Shown here one piece after another: positions 1-8,066 of a stretch of DNA of 64,000 bases; position 1 is the first letter of the stretch, and the number at the start of each line of letters is the position of its first letter. Under the pieces are notes generated by a model. The model did no database searches. It was given only the letters and a program-made list of their open reading frames with translations, and had not been told where the DNA came from. The translations under genes and the position numbers were made by a program. Source of the stretch: Lactarius indigo (taxonomy: Eukaryota > Basidiomycota > Agaricomycetes > Russulales > Russulaceae); the NCBI GenBank assembly GCA_025766275.1, contig JAFKAC010000027.1:186001-250000 (forward strand). Reading direction: 5' to 3'.

Positions 1-1
1 A

Positions 2-1375
2 CCAGGAACACAAGAAAGATTGGAGCGAATCCAGGAAGCCAGAAGGACCGCCCAAGCAGCAATCACCCATGCACAGTCACTCTACAAAGGATCCTCTCGC
101 TTTGAACAACACACAGAAGGAGATAGTGTGTGGCTGGATGCCAGGAACTTGAAAACAACGCACCCTAGTTTCAAGTTAGCCCCGAAAAGATATGGACCCT
201 TCAGGGTCACAAAGAAGATCTCCGCCACCACATATGCCCTGAAACTTCCCCATCAGTGGCGGATCCACCCAGTATTCCATGCGTCCCTCCTGATGCCATA
301 CAAAGAAACCTCCATACATGGAAAGAACTTTACGGAACCACCCCCAGATCTAATAGATGGAGAACAGGAGTGGGAAGTCGAGAAAATACTAGAAACAAGA
401 CGCCACAGGAACCAGTTACAGTTCCTAATCAAGTGGAAAGGATACTCCGATGCACACAACAGTTGGGAACCAGAAAAGAACCTCAACGCCCCAGAACTTA
501 TTCAGGAACACTTTGAAAGCAACCCCAGAAGTGAAGGAGCAAAACAATGGTTAAAACGAAAGGAAGTAACAGTACAAACAGCAACCACCTTCCCCACTAG
601 CTTCCTCACCATGCCCTCTCGCTCCTCCTCTGTAGAACGTCTTGTTGCTCATGCCATGGAAAGAGGCTCCTTTGACGAAACGCCCTCTGTCACACCCTCC
701 TCTGGCTATTCTCCCTTCCCAGCACGACCCCCTTCCTTGCCTTCACTCATCCAAGAACCACAACCCATCGATCCCACCATGCCCAGCGTCATAGAAACAG
801 AAGGAGGAGGAATAGCCCTTCGCGTTCCCCCTCCTGGACACACAGCTCCCCCTACTCCCAAGATACACCGACCTACCACCTCCCCCCCTGATCCTAGAGT
901 GACCATGGCTCGTCTCAGCGAAATAATCAACGACCCAATCATGGACGCACTCCCCATTAACTATGAAAGGATGCACATCACTGCTGAAGAAGATGACGAC
1001 CCTGGCTACCCCTTCTTCTTGAATGACCCCTGGAGCAGCCGCTATGTCCACTTCCTCATCCCTGACGACGCTGACCCAACCTCGTACATCCGAAAGGATG
1101 CCAAGTGGATCAAGATCAGTGAAAACAAAGAAGATGTCATCGGCACCATGGGCAAGAACCTCCCTCACTATGGCCTCCCCCTTTTCCTCCTTCCCAGAGA
1201 CGACGACCCCCACAATCCAGCTCCCCCCATCACCCCAGCTCAGATGCAGAACTTGGACGAAGCTTCCCCCACAGCCAGACAAGTCGATGAAGTCCTAGAA
1301 GACCTGAAAGATGACCGCCTCACAGCCGAAATCTCCAGGACTCGCCGACTCTTGCGAAACCAGAAGGCCCTCTGA
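2..1375 (+). CDS. Pol C-terminus: integrase GPY/F region, chromodomain and tail (5' partial)
   Basis: The frame is open from base 2; the first listed start-like codon (TTG at 20) is not a real start. Counting from there, residues 56-90 form the GPY/F module of chromoviral integrases (RYGPF, then the HPVFHASLL block). Residues 118-168 form a chromodomain with the aromatic and IKWKGY core. In this family the chromodomain directs integration toward marked chromatin. A 280-residue Ser/Pro-rich and acidic tail of unknown function follows. Its end (LTAEISRTRRLLR) resembles the tail end of elements 1-3 (LVAEVTRYR). The frame stops at TGA 1373-1375 but continues open in the same frame into the next ORF, so this is probably one protein broken by a single nonsense change. 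Confidence 0.85.
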   Translation, partial: PGTQERLERIQEARRTAQAAITHAQSLYKGSSRFEQHTEGDSVWLDARNLKTTHPSFKLAPKRYGPFRVTKKISATTYALKLPHQWRIHPVFHASLLMPYKETSIHGKNFTEPPPDLIDGEQEWEVEKILETRRHRNQLQFLIKWKGYSDAHNSWEPEKNLNAPELIQEHFESNPRSEGAKQWLKRKEVTVQTATTFPTSFLTMPSRSSSVERLVAHAMERGSFDETPSVTPSSGYSPFPARPPSLPSLIQEPQPIDPTMPSVIETEGGGIALRVPPPGHTAPPTPKIHRPTTSPPDPRVTMARLSEIINDPIMDALPINYERMHITAEEDDDPGYPFFLNDPWSSRYVHFLIPDDADPTSYIRKDAKWIKISENKEDVIGTMGKNLPHYGLPLFLLPRDDDPHNPAPPITPAQMQNLDEASPTARQVDEVLEDLKDDRLTAEISRTRRLLRNQKAL

Positions 1376-1402
1376 AAGGAGATTGAAGGCCTGTATAAGA
1401 CG

Positions 1403-2029
1403 ATGGAGCCCCTCAAAAGGCACCTCCTCAACATGGACATGCAACTAACCAGCACCCGAAGAAGGCTGCAAGAACACAAGGCCTATGTCCGGATTGCAGA
1501 CCGATGGCTCACACTACACCCCCCTCCTCCCGAAGAAGAAACTCACCCCTTTGAAGTCCACCACATTCCTGCCCCTGCTCCACCTCACTACCACTCCATG
1601 CCAAGACTCCACGACGAACCAGAAGGACCTAGCCCCTCTGCAGAAAGGAAGAAGAGACGCAAGCACAGAGCCAACAAGAAGGAGACTGGCACCATTCGAC
1701 TTTGTTACAGGTGTCAGTCTGAAGACCACCTCTCCTTCGCCTGCCCTCAAAAACAGAAGTTCTGCTGGAGGTGTTCTAGCACTGACCACTTCCCTTATCA
1801 GTGCCTCTGGCCAGCCCCAGAAGAACGCACTCAGTGGTGTGGCAAGTGTTTTACCAGCAACAGCCACGAAGAAATCAAGTGCCCCAAGTATGAAAATTGT
1901 CGCAAGTGTGGGGCCCATGGTCCCTTCAACTTCCTTCGCCAACATCGCTGCCCCCTCCCTCACGAAAGCACCCCCTCCAACGATGTAGACAATGATGTCT
2001 ATGACCTGATGGACTTTGAAGCACTCTAG
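1403..2029 (+). CDS. Zinc-knuckle C-terminal domain of the G0 polyprotein, separated by one TGA
   Basis: This frame follows the pol frame in phase, with only TGA at 1373-1375 between them. It starts at the first ATG after that stop. Residues 1-40 continue the coiled-coil-like segment that ends the upstream frame. Residues 101-114 and 121-134 are two canonical CX2CX4HX4C zinc knuckles. Residues 146-160 are a CX2CX5HX4C variant, and residues 166-183 carry a looser Cys/His set. A basic stretch (about residues 82-93) precedes them. Zinc knuckles are normally found in Gag, where they bind nucleic acid. Finding them at the far C-terminus of Pol, after a chromodomain, is unusual. Whether it is made as a separate protein, by read-through, or not at all cannot be told from sequence. 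Confidence 0.72.
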   Translation: MEPLKRHLLNMDMQLTSTRRRLQEHKAYVRIADRWLTLHPPPPEEETHPFEVHHIPAPAPPHYHSMPRLHDEPEGPSPSAERKKRRKHRANKKETGTIRLCYRCQSEDHLSFACPQKQKFCWRCSSTDHFPYQCLWPAPEERTQWCGKCFTSNSHEEIKCPKYENCRKCGAHGPFNFLRQHRCPLPHESTPSNDVDNDVYDLMDFEAL

Positions 2030-2055
2030 GGAGAGTTGACTTAGAGAGGGGCTCA

Positions 2056-2635
2056 TGTTATGATCCGACGCTTCGGACCTAAGTCACAGTATGTCTCCAC
2101 CCTGCCTTTCCCCTTCTGTACTATGCCTTGTTACCAAAGGAGCTACTGTCACTAGCGGCGCTGTTTCTTTGATCCGAACTTCTGTTTACTCCGTTTAGTC
2201 TCTTTGATATTGTGTGGACTTGTGTTCATGTTGTTTGGAACCCTGTCCTATATAAACCTGTACCATAGACCGTAGGAAGCCAGACTTGGCTTCGTTTGCA
2301 ATCTAGCAACCTTGCCTCCGTACTTTGGTGTGACCTCGCCTTATCCCTCTCTTCTTGTGCATCCCCTACCTCAGTCCCTAACCAGGACACTTCAAAGTCT
2401 TTGCAGTTGAACTATATCAACGCGTCACACCTGTTATACTCTGTGCACTAGCAAGATCAAGTGTAGAGAAGTGTTAGACACTTCGGACAAGGAGTCCTAC
2501 ATTTCAGAGTAGTGCTGCACCTTGTGCCACACTTTTTGTCACTCGTATTTCATAGCAGTAAGACAACAGAGGTCTTCGCTTGATACTTGTGTGATTCAGA
2601 ACCTTTAGAACCCACGCCCCTGCTAGGGTGTAACA
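2056..2635 (+). repeat. 3' LTR of element G0
   Basis: The segment starts TGTTA and ends TAACA, the inverted termini expected of an LTR, and lies directly after the pol end and a purine-rich stretch (agagagggg near 2043-2050). It contains a TATA-like tatataaac near 2250. The right end is fixed because sequence from 2636 on is the rc of the opposite repeat arm. A TG...CA pair ending at 2500 was considered but fits that junction less well. The 5' LTR is outside the window. Confidence 0.75.
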
Positions 2636-3049
2636 CACTGCATGCCTGTCCATGGAAAACAAGCAGAGATGTAAAACCTCCGAAATACATTCCATTGAGA
2701 CTAATTACAGTATGGAACACTAAATCCAAGTCCATAGAGAATAGGACATAAATATTAACCAGCCAGATGCATGGGAACTGCCAAATGGACGGAACTATGC
2801 ATCTCCGTCCATGGAAAACAAGCAGTCATGTAAGACCTCCAAAACACATTCCAATAAGACTGATTAGGGTATGGAACACTAAATCCCAGTCCATGGAGCA
2901 TAGGGCTTGAAGCATAACCCACTATATGCAAGGGAACTGCCAAATGGACGGAGCTGTGGATGTCTGTCCATGGAAAGTAAGCAGAGATGTAAAACCTCCG
3001 AAACCCATTCCAATGAGATTGATTAGGGTATGGAACACCAGATCCAAGC
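2636..3049 (+). repeat. 159-bp satellite, outer segment of the left arm of a large inverted repeat
   Basis: Tandem units carry recurrent landmarks (gggaactgccaaatggac, tccatggaaaac, gggtatggaacac). The segment is the near-exact reverse complement of about 23757-24170 in the right arm, down to unit-specific variants such as the ataaatattaaccagcc block. It is cut off on the left by element G0 and on the right by the Mutator-like element at 3050. Confidence 0.85.
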
Positions 3050-3195
3050 ACATAATGATCTGCCATGACTTCCATAACTGATGGGCCAACCGACGGTGAG
3101 AGTCTTACATATGTTATGGGCCAGCTGATGTCGGCCAATGCAGGAGATTCCTCCAAAACTCATGGGCCAGCCGATGTCGGCTCGGAGACATTTAC
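3050..3195 (+). repeat. Left terminal inverted repeat of the MULE-type element
   Basis: It begins ACATAATGATCTGCC and aligns, inverted, with 5190-5332. The first 55 bases align almost throughout; beyond that similarity falls but the gccgatgtcgg palindrome-like block persists in both ends. Confidence 0.75.
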
Positions 3196-3394
3196 TCCGG
3201 AGTTGTGGTCCGAAGGAGTAGATATGGGAGTGCACAGGTATTTTCAGATATCTAGAAATCATTATTGGAGAGATGGAACTGAAGGAAGCACTCCAAGACC
3301 ATATGTGTATAATGGAGTGGGGTGTATAAACATCTGCAGGTTCAAGGAAATTGCACATGTTCTGGAGGAGCACATCCAAGATTATATAGGTGTG

Positions 3395-4330
3395 CCAGAG
3401 GGTATAAACATGTATGGGTGTCCGAGATATCTCGGACATGCTTTGGACCAATATGTCTGAGATTATGTGCACATACTGGAGGGTATTAACATGTATGGGT
3501 GTCCGAGATATCTTGGACATGCTTCGGACCAATATGTCCGAGATTGTGTCCACATATTAGAGGGTATTAACATGTATGGGTGTCCGAGATATCTCGGACA
3601 TGTTACAGACCAATAGGTCCGAGATTATATAGGTGTATTGGAGGGTATTAACATGTATGGGTGTCCGAGATATCTTGGACATGCTTCGGACCAATATGTC
3701 CGAGATTATGTCCACATATTAGAGGGTATAAAAATGTATGGGTGTCCAAAAAATCTCGGACATGCTTCGGACCAATATGTCCGAGATTACATCCACATAC
3801 TGGAGGGTATTAACATGTATATGTGTCCAAGATATCTCGGACATGTTACAGACCAATAGGTCCGAGATTATATAGGTGTACTAGAGGGTATAAACATGTA
3901 TGGGTGTCCAAAAATCTCGGACATGCTTCGGACCAATATGTCCGAGATTACATCCACATACTGGAGGGTATTAACATGTATGGGTGTCCAAGATATCTCG
4001 GACATGCTTCGGACCAATATGTCCGAGATTGTGTCCACATATTAGAGGGTATTAACATGTATGGGTGTCCGAGATATCTCGGACATGTTACGGACCAATA
4101 GGTCCGAGATTATATAGGTGTACTGGAGGGTATAAACATGTATGGATGTCCAAAAATCTTGGACATGCTTCAGACCAATATGTCCAAGATTATGTCCATA
4201 TACTGGAGGGTATAAACATGTATGGGTGTCTGAGATATCTCAGACATGTTCAAGAGCAATATGTCTGAGATTATGTGGGTATACCAGAGGGTATAAACAT
4301 GTACAGGTGTCCAAGATATCTCTGGATGAT
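3395..4330 (+). repeat. 81-bp tandem repeat array with an 18-bp palindrome per unit
   Basis: About 11-12 units start near 3410, 3491, 3572, 3652, 3733, 3814, 3895, 3975, 4053, 4136 and 4217, a spacing of 78-83 bp. Each unit carries GTCCGAGATATCTCGGAC or a variant, a second rc-related block (atgtccgagatta) about 25 bp on, and a gagggtatWaacatgtatgg spacer. The perfect palindrome gives each unit hairpin or cruciform potential. Confidence 0.88.
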
Positions 4331-4689
4331 TAGCCTAGAGTGTCTAGCCATGTGTATGCATTCAGAGACTAGAACCCCACAGATATATTCTGCATGAATT
4401 GTTTCCACAGCCAAGGCTCATGTATGTGTACTTATTATGTTCTCTCCCATTGTAATGATTACCCCATGTTACTTGATTGGAACATGTACACTTCCTTTAT
4501 TATTAGTTATTAGTCTAATTGATCAGGCACAAAGGACAGTATGTGTCATTTCCATTCATTTCAGAGTATTTAGTAAGTTCTCTTTGTTATGACTTGACAC
4601 ATCCAGTGTCATAGTGTAAGCTCCACTCAACCATTTCTACACTTGATGACTTCCACAAAGCCTTGAAGTGTTTCCTGCCTGATAAACTC

Positions 4690-5075
4690 CAGCACACCCA
4701 CATAATGTATTGCTCCAGAACATGTCCAAAATATCTTGGACATCCATACATGTTAATACCCTTTAGTATGTGCACATAATCTTGGACATATTGGTCCAGA
4801 ACATGTCTGAGATATCTTGAACACCCATACATGTTTATACCCTCCAGTACACCTACTATATAATCTTGGACATATTGGTCCAAAGCATGTCCAAGATATC
4901 TTGGACACATATACATGTTAATACCCTCCAGTATGTGGACGTAATCTTGGACATATTGGTCCGAAGCATGTCCGAGATATCTCGGACACCCATACATGTT
5001 AATACCCTCCAGTATGTGAACATAATCTCGGACATATTGGTCCGGTACATGTCCAAGGTATCTTCACCATCTGGC
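4690..5075 (-). repeat. Opposed copy of the 81-bp array
   Basis: About five units are the reverse complement of the 3395-4330 array (for example cccatacatgttaatac and catattggtcc). Together the two arrays make a second inverted repeat inside the MULE-type element. Units nearer the centre carry more changes in the palindrome (tccaagatatcttgga) than units nearer the right TIR. Bases 5076-5190 hold further partial copies of the palindrome (ctgtccgagatacattctcag). Confidence 0.85.
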
Positions 5076-5189
5076 CAAGATACATTCTCAGACATGGTTC
5101 TTAGCCATCTGTCCGAGATACATTCTCAGATGTGGTTCTTAACTATCTGTCCGAGATATGTTCTCGGACTTGGAGATATTTATACATTT

Positions 5190-5332
5190 TGTCCATCCAA
5201 GCCGATGTCGGTTGACTCATGAGTCTTGGGAGATTCTTTGCTGTCGGCCGACGTCGGCTGGCCCATGACATATCAAAGATTCTCACCATCGGTTGGCCCA
5301 TCAGTTATGGAAGTCATGCCGGATCATTGGCT
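5190..5332 (-). repeat. Right terminal inverted repeat of the MULE-type element
   Basis: It is the inverted partner of 3050-3195 and ends ...ggatcattggct just before the second GATCCAAGC. A related end is found again at 24480-24621. Confidence 0.75.
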
Positions 5333-6700
5333 GATCCAAGCCCATAGAACATAGGAGATAAAGCATGACCCACTATCTGCAAGGGAACTGCCAAATGGAT
5401 GGAACTGTGCATCTCCATCCATGGAAAACAAGTGAAGATGTAAAACCTCCGAAATACATTCCAATGAGACTGATTACAGTATGGAACACTAAATCCCAGT
5501 CCATAGAGCATAGGACATAAAACATAACCCACCAGCTGGAAGGGAACTGCCAAATGGACGGAGCTGTGCATCTCTGTCCATGGAAAACAAGTGAAGATGT
5601 AAAACCTCTGGAACACATTCCAATGAGACTTATTAGGGTATGGAACACTAAATCCCAGTCCATAGAGTATAGGGCTTAAAGCATAACCCACTATCTGCAA
5701 GGGAACTGCCAAATGGACGGAACTGTGCATCTCCGTCCATGGAAAACAAGCAGTCTTGTAAAACCTCCGAAATTCATTCCAATGAGACTGATTATAGTAT
5801 AGAACACTAAATCCCAGTCCATAGAGCATAGGACATAAAGCATAACCCACCAGCTAGAAGGAAACTGCCAAATGGACGGAACTGTGCATCTCCGTCCATG
5901 GACAACAAGCAGAGATGCAAAACCTCCAAAATTCATTCCAATGAGATTTATAAGGGTATGGAACACCAGATCCAAGCCCATAGAATATAGGAGATAAGGC
6001 ATGACCTACTATCTGCAAGGGAACTGCCAAATGGACGGAACTGTGCATCTCCGTCCATGGAAAACAAGTGGAGATGTAAAACCTCTGAAACACATTCCAA
6101 TGAGACTGATTACAGTATGGAACACTAAATCCCAGTCCATAGAGTATAGGGCTTAAAGCATAACCCACTATATGCAAGGGAACTGCCAAATGGACGGAAC
6201 TGTGCATCTCCGTCTATGGAAAACAAGCAGTCATGTAAAATGTCCGAAATACATTCTAATGAGATTGATTAGGGTATGGAACACCAGATCCAAGCCCATA
6301 GAACATAGGATATAAAGCATGACCTACTATCTGCAAGAGAACTGTCAAATGGATGGAACTGCACATCTCCATCCATGGAAAACATGTAGAGATGTAAAAC
6401 CTCTGAAACACATTCCAATGAGACTGATAAGGGTATGGAACATCAGATCCAAGTCTATAAAGCATAGGACATAAAGCATAACCCACCAGCTGCAAGGGAA
6501 TGCCAAATGTACGGAGCACTGCAGGTCCATCTATGGAAAACAAGCAGAGAGGTAAAACATCTGAAAGAAATTCCAATAAGACTGGTAAGGGTATGGAACA
6601 CTAAATCACAGCCCATAGAACATAGGATGTAAAATAAACCCAGCTAGCTGCAGGGAAACTACCAAAGGGATGGAACATTGAGTTTCCAGCTTGGAAAACA
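5333..6700 (+). repeat. 159-bp satellite, inner segment of the left arm
   Basis: The landmark ggaactgccaaatgg recurs near 5383, 5542, 5701, 5860, 6019, 6178, 6337 and 6496, an exact 159-bp period. Units differ by substitutions and drift most toward the centre (6540-6700). The segment continues the arm interrupted by the MULE-type element. Long chance-open frames run through the units on the minus strand, because 159 is divisible by three; they are not proposed as genes. Confidence 0.88.
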
Positions 6701-6840
6701 AGTGAATATATAATCCTATTGCAATAGATTTGGACTCTTATACATTATTTCACTTTCCCACATCTTTCCATGGATGGGAATCTGAACTCAATCCCAGTGT
6801 TTAATCTGAGATTCTGTCCCTTTCACAGGATCCTTGCAGC
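6701..6840. other. Centre of the satellite inverted repeat
   Basis: About 140 bp of A/T-rich sequence separates the two arms. No frame, RNA gene or further repeat is visible here. Confidence 0.5.
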
Positions 6841-7572
6841 TGGGTGATTATATTTTATATCCTATGTTCTATGGATTGGGATTTGGTGTTTGATACCCTT
6901 ATCAGTCTCATTGGAATGTGATTTGGATGTTTTACAGCTCCACTTGTTTTCCATGGACAGACATGTGCTCCTTCCTCTGTCTGGAAATTCCCTTGCACCT
7001 GGCAGGTTAACATTTATGCACTATGCTCTATGGACTGGGATGTAGTGTTCCATACTGTAATCAGTCTCATTGGAATGGTTTTTGGAGGTTTTATATGACT
7101 GCTTGTTTTCCATGGATAGACATACATAGCTCCATCTGTTTGGCAGTTTCCTTGCAGCTGCTGTATTATGTTTTATGTCCTATGCTCTATAGAATTGGAT
7201 CTGGTGTTCCAAGCCCTTATCAATCTCATTGGTATGTATTTCACAGGTTTTCCATCTCTACTTGGGTTCCATGGACAGACATGTAGTGTTCCGTCCATTT
7301 GGCAGTTTCCTTGCAGTTGGGGGGTTATGCTTTATATCCTATGCTTTATAGACTTGGATCTGATGTTCCATACCCTTATCAGTCTCATTGGAATGTGTTT
7401 CAGAGGTTTTACATCTCCACTTGTTTTCCATGGATGGAGATGCACAGTTCCATCCATTTGGCAGTTCACTTGCAGATAGTAGGTCATGTATTATGTCCTA
7501 TGCTTTATAGACTTAGATCTGATGTCCCATACCCTAATCAGTCTCATTGGAATGTGCTTCAGAGGCTTTGCA
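6841..7572 (-). repeat. 159-bp satellite, inner segment of the right arm
   Basis: These units are the reverse complement of the left arm (ttttccatggac, ttggcagtttcc, cagtctcattggaatg). The segment ends at the element 1 insertion; its last five bases TTGCA (7568-7572) are the target duplication. Confidence 0.85.
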
Positions 7573-8031
7573 TGTAACGCCGTCACAGCGTTAGCTCGAC
7601 TTGAGCTCGAATAAAGGTGGCGATTACTCAGCTAATCACGCGCAAGGCGTATGGCACGAAGGCAACCCCTTAGATGTACGCAGACACTAGGGTAAAAACG
7701 TAAAGGCGTGTCGAAAGATGGTGAGAGGCAAGACAGTTCGAAAGGAGACCAAAACAAGTGACGATTGAAGAAGACCAAGATGGAGTGTCTTGGTCTTCCG
7801 CAGCTGGCTTAAATACAAGAAGAGCAGGCTTTGAAGCGCTGCTATGAGTCACAGTAATGTAGCGTCCAACGTATCGCGTAAATACCGCGATCCTAATACT
7901 ACTACTACCTGTACTAGGATCGAGTCATCCGTAAACTCCTAACTCCTTCGTAAACCCCGAGTCCGTGACTAATCTACCTTACCGCCGTAGCCACAACCGG
8001 TACAGTAAGGGTCCGAGATAGAAACGTAACA
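7573..8031 (-). repeat. 3' LTR of element 1 with promoter and self-priming hairpin
   Basis: The LTR is bounded by TGTAACG...CGTAACA. On the minus strand a TATA-like TATTTAA (7809-7815) precedes by about 34 nt the sequence ATCTTGGTCTT (7771-7781). That sequence is complementary to the primer-binding site, so the transcript probably starts there. The preceding tcttggtcttc copy at 7788-7798 makes a hairpin with it. The polypurine tract is at 8032-8042. Confidence 0.88.
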
Positions 8032-8066
8032 TCACCCCCTTCGTAGCGTGAGACCCCCGGACTCAC

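Larger units (their letters stand above)
1..2635 (+). mobile_element. 3' part of a Ty3/gypsy chromovirus (element G0), running off the window start
   Basis: The segment holds the C-terminal part of an integrase, a chromodomain, a long C-terminal extension with zinc knuckles, and a 3' LTR. The reading frame is open to base 2, so the rest of the element lies upstream of the window. It is inserted in the outer left arm of the 159-bp repeat: the sequence right after its LTR (CACTGCATGCC) matches the opposite arm near 24160-24175, so the target duplication is probably CACTG, but the upstream copy is outside the window. G0 is on the opposite strand from elements 1-3 and its LTR differs from theirs, so it is a separate family. 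Confidence 0.88.
3050..5332. mobile_element. Non-autonomous Mutator-like (MULE-type) element with long TIRs and internal palindromic repeats
   Basis: The 2283-bp unit is flanked by a 9-bp direct repeat GATCCAAGC (3041-3049 and 5333-5341). Its two ends are imperfect inverted repeats for about 140 bp, sharing blocks such as catgacttccataactg and tgggccaaccga. The right satellite arm near 23750 shows the uninterrupted site with one GATCCAAGC, giving an internal empty-site control. A 9-bp duplication with long TIRs is typical of the Mutator superfamily. No transposase frame is visible, so it would need help in trans. The interior is two opposed arrays of an 81-bp repeat around a 360-bp centre. 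Superfamily assignment rests on duplication length and TIR form only. Confidence 0.78.

Noticed and set aside
2056..2500. Alternative G0 LTR ending at ...gtcctaca (2500)
   Set aside because: The TGTTA/TAACA termini and the join to satellite sequence at 2636 support the longer LTR.
3395..4330. Regular direct repeats that could suggest a CRISPR array
   Set aside because: The repeats are contiguous 81-bp units without unique spacers, the DNA is eukaryotic, and there are no cas genes.
5314..5850. Open frames of 60-178 codons through the 159-bp satellite
   Set aside because: They arise because the period is divisible by three and several frames are open; no start context, splice pattern or domain supports a gene.
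7670..7852. 60-codon frame found twice, at 7670-7852 and 22813-22995
   Set aside because: It lies wholly inside the two identical LTRs of element 1 and is a by-product of their identity.
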